From Methanolobus psychrophilus R15 (GTDB lineage Archaea; Halobacteriota; Methanosarcinia; Methanosarcinales; Methanosarcinaceae), in assembly GCA_000306725.1 (NCBI GenBank), contig CP003083.1, positions 2,170,001 through 2,234,000 of the forward strand: DNA of 64,000 bases, written 5' to 3'. The first letter of the stretch is position 1, and every line of letters starts with the position of its first letter. Positions 34,477 through 43,117 of the stretch are shown here, one piece after another. Made by a program: the position numbers and the translations under genes. Below the pieces are notes generated by a model, which saw only the letters and a list, made by a program, of their open reading frames with translations, was not told the origin of the DNA and did no database searches.

Positions 34477-35262
34477 TTATTCTGGCATGAGGATTTCGGT
34501 AACTCCAGTTCCTTTTTTGAACATCGTACGCCGATTTAGAACAACGATGACCACTGCCGTGAGAGCGATAAGGAGGCTATCCCAGGGTTGAGCATCGGGA
34601 AAGATGGGATTCATTATTTGAAAGTGGTACAGGTAAGCTATCAGCAGACTGCCGCGAGCGCTGTTGAACATGGGAGTAAGGATGACGGAGAGGGCGATAA
34701 CACCGCCAAAGTATGGCACGGCTGACCATGCCTCATATTGAAGTCCGCTAATATAGAAAGCAGGGATGTGCCAGGCTGCCCAGATGATGCCCAAGATCAA
34801 ACCCGCCCAGAAGGGGGAATATTTGCGCTGCAGTAGAGGCAAGGCGACTCCCCGCCATCCGAATTCCTCGTTCGTACCCAAGAGGAAAAAGGAAAGCGCC
34901 AGAGCTGAAAATACCTGATACCAGGGGGAAAAGGGAAAAGGATCGCTGATGGTTCCTTTCAGTGCGGCGCCAAGGTAAATAGTGGCAGGAAAGCCCACGA
35001 GCAAGTACAACCACCACTTCCGAGGCATCCGCCATAAGGTCAATCGTCGAAAGAAGCTACCCAACCCTTTCAATCCGTAATATCGCCAGACCAGAATTAT
35101 GCCAACAATACCAGGCGAATAAACCGCAAGGAGAAATACGGGAGTGCTAAATGATACGAAAATCAGCACTGCAGCGAGACCCCAAGTCAGAGTGAAGGTA
35201 AGTATGAGGAAAGGAACAAGCGTTTTTACTGTCATACCTTGAGTTTTCGGTTTCGTTTGCAT
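34477..35262 (-). CDS. CPBP family intramembrane metalloprotease
   Basis: This 261-residue membrane protein has the CPBP/CAAX-protease motifs: EEFGWRG (132-138), WAAWHIPAFY with H165, and an FNSARGSLLIAYLYH stretch for the last motif. About seven or eight hydrophobic segments are visible. The family processes prenylated proteins or bacteriocins, or confers immunity; the role in archaea is unclear. Codons are GC-richer than in all neighbours, which suggests recent transfer, perhaps from a bacterium. The start gives MQTKPKTQGMTVKTL, with GAGGT seven to eleven bases upstream. Confidence 0.88.
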   Translation of the reverse strand: MQTKPKTQGMTVKTLVPFLILTFTLTWGLAAVLIFVSFSTPVFLLAVYSPGIVGIILVWRYYGLKGLGSFFRRLTLWRMPRKWWLYLLVGFPATIYLGAALKGTISDPFPFSPWYQVFSALALSFFLLGTNEEFGWRGVALPLLQRKYSPFWAGLILGIIWAAWHIPAFYISGLQYEAWSAVPYFGGVIALSVILTPMFNSARGSLLIAYLYHFQIMNPIFPDAQPWDSLLIALTAVVIVVLNRRTMFKKGTGVTEILMPE

Positions 35263-35638
35263 TATAACCTCCTCTTATATTCTTTTTCTATCGTATAGCA
35301 AGTATTTAGGTAGCACACTTGGCGAAAAAATAAAATCTTATATAGGACACATTTATGCCACATATTATACTTGTTTCTCGTATAATATACCGTTTTTATG
35401 ACATAATTATTTTTTGATTTTATTTTTTTACTAAGCGTGATTATCAGTATTTTCTTTTTAATTGAGGCGCGTGATTTATTAAAACAAACCCGAAACCAAA
35501 TAGAGTTATAAGAAGATTGAAATTATACAATTACTAACTTCAGAAGTTTGAAGCCTATAACATTGCCTCAATCAGGCAGTACTTCATTTTTGCGATTTCT
35601 AATGGCAGCGTTTGCTTAATTTTTAAAAAATAGATAAA
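35263..35638. other. AT-rich intergenic sequence
   Basis: No gene. A GCCTcaatcAGGC hairpin (35565-35577) resembles the ends of the elements at 33987 and 38733. Confidence 0.4.
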
Positions 35639-35854
35639 TCATAAACCCCTCCGAATTTCTCTACGTTTATCTTCCCACTCTTCTCTTTCAATGAGAAGCT
35701 GTTCTTTTTCCATTTTCAAATCGTTTATTACATCTTGACTAAACGCATTCTGAATCCTTTCATCAATTCGCTCAATCTCATCATCAATCTCGATGATTTT
35801 CTCGGCATAATAATTAGATTCTGAAATCTCATCTATGAACTCATCCATATCCAT
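35639..35854 (-). CDS. short coiled-coil protein
   Basis: This 71-residue acidic protein is almost wholly coiled-coil: EIDDEIERIDERIQNAF then LKMEKEQLLIEREEWEDKR. It starts six bases after the stop of the 35861 gene, so it is the last gene of the Orc1-like operon. No family is recognised. It may be an accessory subunit for replication or partition of the element. Confidence 0.6.
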   Translation of the reverse strand: MDMDEFIDEISESNYYAEKIIEIDDEIERIDERIQNAFSQDVINDLKMEKEQLLIEREEWEDKRREIRRGL

Positions 35855-35860
35855 GTCACA

Positions 35861-37117
35861 TCACATCTTGAAATCAATAAGCCTAAATGTTTCCATATTC
35901 GGACAATAAACAATACCTTTCTTTCGAAGTATATCGAATGTTTCCTCTATAAGCCAAAATTCTACACTCTTTACATCTTTCAATACAGACATTGGAATAG
36001 GCTCTTCCAGACCATACATGTCCTGAAGTTCCTGATACAACCTAAACTCATCTGGCCTTAATTTAAAAAGATGATCTACATCAATTCCCGCTTTCTCAAT
36101 TTTCAAACTATGATGATACATATCCAGCCATATATCACCACATTCAATGACATCAGCTTCAGTAAAAACATCAGACAACTTCAAGCGAGCAAACGCAGAA
36201 CTTAATTTTGAAGCAGTTGAACTAACATCAATATTACAGGCCATTGATTGTGTACTACTAACTTTATTCAAAATTGAATGAATCATATCTACAACTCTTT
36301 TTTCAACCTTCTCCGATGCAGGCTGTGGCTCAAACAATAAAGTATCAAGCATATAAGCTCTTATTATTGGAATTTGATAGAGAACATTCTCTTTATACTG
36401 ACTTTTCCTCCGCACTTCGCCATCAACAAGAATAGGAATATGAATAGCAGTAGACTTAGGAGTTAACAATGACATATTTATTTCTTTACTGTTAACTGGA
36501 TTTATAAGAGCATCTTTCTCAGTTTGGTTATAATAATATTTTGACTGTGCTCTTTTAAAATCAGATGGAATCAAGCCCATAACATCCTTGTACGAACTCC
36601 ATACATCCTTCTTTCCAAAGATCCCAGTATCAATTCCACCTTTTCCGTTTGCCCCGATCATTGGAGATGATACTGTAGATAAAGCCATACAAAAAGAAAG
36701 ATCCTCAACACTATTCTTATTATTTCCCCTGAATGGCTGACCAAAAAAATCAGTATATTCATCCCGTTTCATGGCCTTACTCTGGATATACTTATTCGGG
36801 CTCAGTTTCCTCCAATCCTTAACATATTTAATTACAACTCGAATGCAATTATGCACAGGTCCTTCAAAATTCTTTTCATCAGTTTCAAGTGTAATTACTT
36901 CAATGAGCTCCCCCTCTTTAGGCAGGTTCTCACATTCGAATACATAAACCTCCCTCTTTGGAGTTTTTTTAAAAGGAGATGGATCAAGATAAGCCTTTGT
37001 TTTATATCCTATATTATATCTAACAAATCCAATATTATCATTCTCAAAGATTAATTTCATCTCTGTACCAGATAATTCATAACCACGCCAACGATTATCC
37101 AATGATCTTCTTGCCAT
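35861..37117 (-). CDS. unknown protein cotranscribed with Orc1-like gene
   Basis: I do not recognise this 418-residue protein. The N-terminal 120 residues are beta-rich (KLIFENDNIGFVRYNIGYK, then GELIEVITLETDE) and could hold an OB-like fold; the middle has SKEINMSLLTPKSTAIHIPI; the end is helical with a wHTH-like tail (FWLIEETFDILRKKGIVY). Its ATG shares a base with the stop of the Orc1-like gene, so translation is coupled. A role in replication initiation or DNA binding is inferred from the partner only. Confidence 0.6.
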   Translation of the reverse strand: MARRSLDNRWRGYELSGTEMKLIFENDNIGFVRYNIGYKTKAYLDPSPFKKTPKREVYVFECENLPKEGELIEVITLETDEKNFEGPVHNCIRVVIKYVKDWRKLSPNKYIQSKAMKRDEYTDFFGQPFRGNNKNSVEDLSFCMALSTVSSPMIGANGKGGIDTGIFGKKDVWSSYKDVMGLIPSDFKRAQSKYYYNQTEKDALINPVNSKEINMSLLTPKSTAIHIPILVDGEVRRKSQYKENVLYQIPIIRAYMLDTLLFEPQPASEKVEKRVVDMIHSILNKVSSTQSMACNIDVSSTASKLSSAFARLKLSDVFTEADVIECGDIWLDMYHHSLKIEKAGIDVDHLFKLRPDEFRLYQELQDMYGLEEPIPMSVLKDVKSVEFWLIEETFDILRKKGIVYCPNMETFRLIDFKM

Positions 37118-38322
37118 TATGCACCTTCGCTATTTTTCATAATATCTAGCATTTCATTGTCTGCATTCAATGCGATGCGAATATAATGGAGTGAATTTTC
37201 TGCAAATGATATTGATTTGTAGCGTCCTTTACCAGTATTTTTTTGTTTTATGGTTGATGAAATTAAACCACTTGCTTCGATTTTGGAAATGTTGCGAGAT
37301 GTTTGGCGGAGTAATGTTTCTTTGAACTTATATTTTTTACATAATGCAACATATGCCGACAATATCTCTGTAGCAAGCATTTCGTTTACTCCCGTTTTAT
37401 CATATTTCTTTACCATTGCTTGCAGAATGAGTTTTTCATTGGTTGGCATATTGTAGATGATGTGGCATATTTTATTCTGTTGCATTAATTTTGCAGCAAG
37501 ATCAATATACGATTCAGTTACTATAGATTGAAATTCCTTTTCAGTTAGTAAAGCTGCATTTTTTAATAATGTGATTGCATACTCGATGTTATTGTCGTTT
37601 TTTATTGCTAATGATGCACATAATGGTATTACTTCATTGGAAATACTACCTTGTCTAAAAAACATATTTGAAAATTGATTGAGTATATCTGTTATTTCCT
37701 GAGCAGAGTACGGTGGGACTTCAATGTGGTGGAATGATAGATATGATAATGTGGATGGGCTTGTATTTTCGATAATGTTATCGGAATTTGTGATTGCAAT
37801 CACGTTGATTTTTTGATTCAGATTTGGGATTTCTGGCGATTGCATTATTTTTTTAATTTTGTCTAGATCGGAGGAGGTTTGTATATTTTCAAAGATTACT
37901 GAATAGGTTTTACATGCTGAGGGTTTGGCAAAATAAGTATTGAATTCTTGTGATAATATTTCGGCTATTTCATCATCGAATGTTGTTATTCTTTTGGTTA
38001 TAGTTTTGTATTTGGCAGTAGAAATGTCATATATTTCGCAGAAGTGGGTTGGATTTCCTGTATTTCTTGCGGTGATATAAATATATTGCATCACTTTATC
38101 TAATGTGAATGATTTTCCAGATTTCGCATGTCCTGAGAGTAGTATATTTGGTGCCTGGTTTCCGTTGATTAATGGGAGTAATGAAGTAATGAGATCTGTT
38201 ACAACCTGATCTCTGTGAAGAAGAGTGGGTAAGTTTATTTTTCCCTGATGATTTGTAAATTCACAGATGTCAAGAATAATTGGGTCATGTGTTTTGATTT
38301 TGTTAAGTAATTCCATGTCCAT
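37117..38322 (-). CDS. Orc1/Cdc6-like AAA ATPase
   Basis: This 401-residue protein has the layout of an archaeal Orc1/Cdc6: an entry region HRDQVVTDLITSLLPLING, a Walker A SGHAKSGKSFT (about 60-70), a Walker-B/sensor region KTYSVIFENIQ and NVIAITNSDNI, a lid, and a C-terminal winged helix (LRQTSRNISKIEASGLISS). The Walker B lacks the usual DE pair (F-E-N instead), so ATP hydrolysis may be altered. Such divergent Orc proteins are typical of plasmids and integrated elements. Sequence upstream holds an inverted repeat that might be its binding site. Confidence 0.7.
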   Translation of the reverse strand: MDMELLNKIKTHDPIILDICEFTNHQGKINLPTLLHRDQVVTDLITSLLPLINGNQAPNILLSGHAKSGKSFTLDKVMQYIYITARNTGNPTHFCEIYDISTAKYKTITKRITTFDDEIAEILSQEFNTYFAKPSACKTYSVIFENIQTSSDLDKIKKIMQSPEIPNLNQKINVIAITNSDNIIENTSPSTLSYLSFHHIEVPPYSAQEITDILNQFSNMFFRQGSISNEVIPLCASLAIKNDNNIEYAITLLKNAALLTEKEFQSIVTESYIDLAAKLMQQNKICHIIYNMPTNEKLILQAMVKKYDKTGVNEMLATEILSAYVALCKKYKFKETLLRQTSRNISKIEASGLISSTIKQKNTGKGRYKSISFAENSLHYIRIALNADNEMLDIMKNSEGA

Positions 38323-38405
38323 TACAGTACCTCATACATTGTAGAGGTTGGTATTGCATATAACCATGACTTTTGTGACATTTTTGACTTCTAAGACACT
38401 TGATG

Positions 38406-38440
38406 TAACATGTTAGTTTTTACTGTTGCTAACTATGTTA
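38406..38440. repeat. inverted repeat near Orc1-like gene
   Basis: TAACATGTTAG and CTAACTATGTTA form an imperfect inverted repeat around a 12-base spacer, 84 bases before the Orc1-like start. It is a candidate operator or origin box. Confidence 0.35.
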
Positions 38441-38732
38441 TATGCGCAAAACTTAGAGATAAATATTTTAGAGTTATTTATTAATTATTAGTTTTTAAAT
38501 AGGGCGAATATTTCAGTTTTGGATAATGCATCGTATATTTGCTCGAATGGGAATGTGACAAAAACTGAACAGTAGCGACTTTTTCCTTCTTCTTTCTGTT
38601 TCATAGTAGTGTGTACTATTCCTAATGATTTCAGCCCATCTTATTGAGAGGAGCATAATTTGAACCAACACAATATCCAGTAAAGTTGCAAATATCCGAT
38701 CACTAAATTCTGCAACAAATATATCCTATAAT

Positions 38733-38812
38733 CCCCGCCCCATCTAGGCGAAGTAAAAAGACTGAGTTTGGAATTCAATAAATATATCAAAGCAACCAAA
38801 GCAAACGGGGCG
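38733..38812. repeat. hairpin element related to 33987-34089
   Basis: The ends CCCCGCCCC and GGGGCG can pair. Inner blocks (AGGCGAAGTAAAAAG and ATATCAAAGCAACCAAAGC) resemble the 33987 element. The two copies lie on either side of the protease/Orc1 block. Confidence 0.4.
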
Positions 38813-39239
38813 ATTCAAGGATAGAGTAAGAGTTACGGGACATAGTATCACATCGTGACAATAGATGGTATAGTCTTCTGATATTTTTCCATGAATAAAG
38901 CAGTCTTTATGTATTTCCTCTTCGGTGTGGCACTACCCATGAGCTGCAGGTTTAGTGCGATCACTTTGCAATGTAGGATCCATATATTTTCCGTTTGATT
39001 GGGTAAGGGTAATCTACAGATTTGTCTCTTCTTTTGGGGCCATGATTTCTTTCTCCGTTTGTTTTCGGGTACACTATCAACATTTTGTAGTAGGAATCAG
39101 AATTATAATCAAGGATGTCCATGGATGGCATTAGATTAAATTTCATTAGAATATGCTTCTTTCAATTGATGCAAATAAGAATCAAAGGATAAGGGAAAAA
39201 GAAGGGCCATTAGGTGTGGCCACATTCATACGCTTTAGT

Positions 39240-39650
39240 TCAGTGACTGGCAAGAATCTCTTCTGCCACTCCTAAGAACTCAAAATGTTCTCCATAATTG
39301 CCACTTACTTTCAAGTATTCGAGATAAAATCCTATAATCATAAGTGTAATCGGATCGTTACAAAGCATTTCCTTGATATCTTCGATGTCCATACCAAGAG
39401 ATGGTCCAAATTTTCCGCATCCTATGCAGTGGTATTTGGGGACCACAAGACCCAATTGTATACCACGTTCCATTATTCTGCTGGCACAGTTCCCTGCAAT
39501 TGTGTAGGGTAACGTGCAATCAGTGAGACCAATCAGAACGAAACTGGAGATGATCATTCTAGGAAGGGTCTCGCTGGTTATAATTATTCCTTCTGGTTCA
39601 GATTTTATGTCTTTGAATCCGTTGGATGATTTTGAATTCATAGTTATCAT
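39240..39650 (-). CDS. hypothetical protein with CxxC
   Basis: This roughly 136-residue frame begins MITMNSKSSNGFKD and holds YHCIGCGKFGPSLGMDIED and an acidic tail FEFLGVAEEILASH. Composition is protein-like, and one CxxC pair is present, but I cannot assign a family. No partner gene is adjacent. A start ten residues further up is possible. Confidence 0.45.
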   Translation of the reverse strand: MITMNSKSSNGFKDIKSEPEGIIITSETLPRMIISSFVLIGLTDCTLPYTIAGNCASRIMERGIQLGLVVPKYHCIGCGKFGPSLGMDIEDIKEMLCNDPITLMIIGFYLEYLKVSGNYGEHFEFLGVAEEILASH

Positions 39651-40153
39651 GCTCTTATATTGGTTCAGATAGATTTTCATTTAAACATTGGTACCAAGTC
39701 AGGGTGGTCGATATTGTGCAGGTATACATGGACATTGTCAATGTCCATGGAAGTGTTGATGACTAATGAATTGTACAATCCATTCTCACAAACTGTCTTT
39801 GTTTCTTCATGCCTATTCATGTTTTATTTTCCTTATATTTTATTTTCTTGATACTATTACATTTGAGTATAAAATATTTCAAGTATATAAAAGCATGTAT
39901 TTATATAATGGAGGTTAAATACAAACCAAATAAACATGCTGAACTCCAATTTTTACCCCTTTTTTGCAAGAGTGTGTTTGAATTTTGAGAGATTACATAT
40001 AAAATAGTCAGAAGTTGCTGTTAAATTACTATAAAATCGATTCAGAAATTCTATATTTGATCGAGTTGCGCGCTACCACCAAGAGATTCTACCATAATCT
40101 AAATAAGCATGAAATAAATATTAATATATAGTTATTAAAATCAATTGCTTTTT
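39651..40153. other. intergenic sequence
   Basis: AT-rich and without a gene I can support. The last 60 bases have TATA-like runs that may drive the large gene at 40154. Confidence 0.4.
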
Positions 40154-42406
40154 ATGATAAACATAGATAACAGGATAAGAGGTCCAAATGAAAAATATGC
40201 TAGATGGTGCGATAAAAACATCGATTTCAACAGGCGTAGTTTAAAGACTGCTAACATAAAGGGATTAGATGAATGTGCAGCTATTGGCATTCATAGTGAT
40301 GAGCGATTTGGAAGTAAACCAGCTGATACTAAACTTGACCACACAAACCTTGCAGAGGTTGCAGCTCACCTGAACCAACTTGCTGATAACTATCAAGACC
40401 TATATCATGAACATCGAAGCCTTGCGAGAAAGCAATACAGAAACAATCAGATAGATATTAAAACCTACAAAAAACACCGAGTTAAATATCTCGAATACAG
40501 AGCTTTTGCCAAACAATATCGACACTATTCCAATGAGCTAAAACAAGCAAACAATAACGAGATTGCTGGGCATAAATATGTAACATATATAAAACGGAAA
40601 TTGACTAGGGTACCACATACCGAAAATGTATTGTTAATCTTGCCTGGCGAATCAAGTATCCCTATTGCTGCCAAGAAGGTGTATGTAAATCGGGAGCATA
40701 TCTCAATATCGGCCTCCCATCGTGAGAAGATACGTTTATCTTTGATTAACAGTCGGATCCTCAATTGGAAATGGATGGTCTATCAGGACCATAAAGGGGA
40801 ACTTCACAATGCAACACCATATTTTTTGAATGCCATGGGGAAGTTCTACTACAATGTTCGATTCAATAAGAGTCCTGACAGTGTTGCCAAGTCCTTTTAT
40901 CAGAACAGAGCTGTGCAGAACCGTGCCTTTTCAATATTGCATATTACGTTGCTTGAGGACTTCTATCGTAAGGGTGGACATGATGTTGAAGTTGGACGAT
41001 ATCCATTCGATCTGATAATTGATGGCAAACATGCGTTTATCTGCACTGAATTCCATGAAAATAGTGTTGGTATTGAGATGCGCCTATCAGAGGCGATGTA
41101 TCAATGTGAGCAGAAGGACATGGTATTGTATTTGCCTGCAATGAACCCTGAGCACCGCAGGCGCATAAGTTCAATTATGGCTGGATTGTTGTTTGAAGGC
41201 CGTGTTGGACTATACACATATGTTACATATCTCGAAGCACAGATATGTTCGAATATTAAAGCATCAGACTGGTCATACATGCGGACCAAGACCGATTATG
41301 ATACGATATCACCCCTTCCTGAGAATAGATTACCGTTCCCGAAAGTAAGTATCTCCAGTAAAGACATTGTCATCAATGAGATGTTAAAAACTGAAGATGA
41401 TGAAGATGATAAAAAATGTTTCCAGGACAACTGGGATGACGGAATAACAACTCGTAAGAAGAGACGAAAGAAAGATTATGGTCAGTTCGGTCGTGGGTTC
41501 AAGTACTCTACAACATTTATCAATGGATTGAACAGCCACCAACTTGTTCCTGGTGTCAAGGTTACTGTTAGTGTTGGGCAGATGGGGAACCTATGGAGGG
41601 AGATGTCTGTTGGTGCCGATGTAATTATAACGGGGATCTGCAGGGAGCATATCCGAGATGGAATAAAGTTAAGTGAATTACCTGATTCCAAGAAATATCC
41701 AAAACTATTGATTGTCAATGATGTTCGGGAAAGCGATGTCCATGAAAGGATTATTGGGATATTCGAATCACATGGCACTCAGGTAAAGCGTCTTCACAGG
41801 AACCATGGAAAAGCGATTTTGAATCGGTATGAACTGCTTATACATTCCATGACCACCACCAATTATATGGGGAATAATCGAGAGTCATACTGTCTGATCG
41901 ACTTTAGTGAACATATACAGCGGGAGTTTATTCGCCAGGCTCTGATCAACATGTTCCATGCGTATGGTAATGCTGATGCCTTGGGGTTCATCAAGATATG
42001 GAAGTCTATATGTCATCTATTCGGTGGAAAATTGGGAATTTTTGTCCATTTTAGCAAACATGATTATAATCGCTCACAAGCAGGGAATAAGTCAGGGAAA
42101 ACCATAAACTGGATGTTCTATAAGGAGCTTGTGAAATTTGGTACTCGGCAACCTTTGACAGTATATACGTCACACCTTGATATGCGAAAGATTGCCTTGT
42201 GTTGTAAGGAGCTCAGGATACAGGGAACAAGTCGGTTCAGTAATCACTTGTGTAGCATGGATGTGAAAGGCAGGGTCATCAAGGAGAGATTGTGGCACCC
42301 CCGCCTCGCATTCAATAATCGCATAGTTGCCCTTGGCAGCTGGGACTTTTCCCAGATACTTGATCAAAAAGAACTGCAGGTGATTATATACATTGACGAT
42401 AAATGA
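40154..42406 (+). CDS. large protein with possible PD-(D/E)xK and PLD-like parts
   Basis: This 750-residue protein is not recognised as a whole. The first 140 residues are helical and Lys/Arg/Tyr-rich. Near 275-300 GGHDVEVGRYPFDLIIDGK followed by FICTEFHEN fits a PD-(D/E)xK strand pair, D287 and E298 approximate. Near 550 RNHGKAILNRYELLIHS and near 715 HPRLAFNNRIVALGSWDF have HxK/R spacing and GS-like ends of degenerate phospholipase-D nuclease motifs. I start at ATG 40154 rather than the TTG at 40145. It is isolated, next to defence-like genes. A nuclease role is inference. Confidence 0.55.
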   Translation: MINIDNRIRGPNEKYARWCDKNIDFNRRSLKTANIKGLDECAAIGIHSDERFGSKPADTKLDHTNLAEVAAHLNQLADNYQDLYHEHRSLARKQYRNNQIDIKTYKKHRVKYLEYRAFAKQYRHYSNELKQANNNEIAGHKYVTYIKRKLTRVPHTENVLLILPGESSIPIAAKKVYVNREHISISASHREKIRLSLINSRILNWKWMVYQDHKGELHNATPYFLNAMGKFYYNVRFNKSPDSVAKSFYQNRAVQNRAFSILHITLLEDFYRKGGHDVEVGRYPFDLIIDGKHAFICTEFHENSVGIEMRLSEAMYQCEQKDMVLYLPAMNPEHRRRISSIMAGLLFEGRVGLYTYVTYLEAQICSNIKASDWSYMRTKTDYDTISPLPENRLPFPKVSISSKDIVINEMLKTEDDEDDKKCFQDNWDDGITTRKKRRKKDYGQFGRGFKYSTTFINGLNSHQLVPGVKVTVSVGQMGNLWREMSVGADVIITGICREHIRDGIKLSELPDSKKYPKLLIVNDVRESDVHERIIGIFESHGTQVKRLHRNHGKAILNRYELLIHSMTTTNYMGNNRESYCLIDFSEHIQREFIRQALINMFHAYGNADALGFIKIWKSICHLFGGKLGIFVHFSKHDYNRSQAGNKSGKTINWMFYKELVKFGTRQPLTVYTSHLDMRKIALCCKELRIQGTSRFSNHLCSMDVKGRVIKERLWHPRLAFNNRIVALGSWDFSQILDQKELQVIIYIDDK

Positions 42407-42682
42407 AGCATAGTATATTTAAGGCAACAGACTCTGCAGACATGGATTTTTCTTTCGTCTCGTCATGCATACGGTGCATACAATTGATTAGAATAATATG
42501 TTTCCATGTTTTCTGAAAAATTCTCTCGTACGACAGGGAAGCTATTACCTATAGACTTGCTGCAACATTCAGGTTTTTGCCAACTTGATTGGCATTGGCG
42601 GGCTACAGATTTATCTTGTCATTACTCTGGTTAAACTATTTTTTACTTGTTGATTTAAAAAACCAATTCACCATATTTGGAT

Positions 42683-43117
42683 TTAAGAGAAACGGCTTAA
42701 TTTGATACTATTTTTTCCAGATGGAAAATTCCACGAATTTTCTTTTATATAATAGAAAGATTGAGGAGCTTTAAAATTATCAAATTCTACAAAGGGATCA
42801 ATCGGGCTCTTAAAGATATCAAGATCCTCAATTGAAATTGCAACAGCTTTATCATTATTTTTGAAATATTCAAAGAAATCTGTTCTACTAATTCCTGCAA
42901 AATCTTGACACTGCTCCCATATATACTCGGGAGTTCCTGAAATTACACGCCCAACTTTAAAAGACCCGATTATTTTTTTAATTGGGGAAGTTGAATATAT
43001 GTATACACGATTCAAACCATCGCCATTTTTAAACTCAGTTTTACGAAATTCGTATTTTTTCTCTCTACTAATAATCTTATCAACAAACTTTGGTTTAATT
43101 GATAGTAAAACGTTCAT
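42683..43117 (-). CDS. ASCH/PUA-like domain protein
   Basis: This 144-residue protein resembles ASCH domains: MNVLLSIKPKFVDKIISREK then KKYEFRKTEFK at the start, matching the substrate-pocket strand with the E-F-R-K signature, followed by VYIYSTSPIKKIIGSFKVG. ASCH proteins bind RNA or nucleosides. Its start overlaps the end of the PIN-GNAT gene by 23 bases, so it is the second gene of that operon. It could modulate the PIN or acetyltransferase activity of its partner. Confidence 0.72.
   Translation of the reverse strand: MNVLLSIKPKFVDKIISREKKYEFRKTEFKNGDGLNRVYIYSTSPIKKIIGSFKVGRVISGTPEYIWEQCQDFAGISRTDFFEYFKNNDKAVAISIEDLDIFKSPIDPFVEFDNFKAPQSFYYIKENSWNFPSGKNSIKLSRFS

Larger units (their letters stand above)
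38323..39239. other. 917-base intergenic region upstream of the Orc1-like gene
   Basis: No gene is supported. It contains the inverted repeat at 38406-38440 and the hairpin element at 38733-38812. It is a natural candidate for a replication origin of the element, as origins usually lie next to orc1 genes. Confidence 0.4.
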
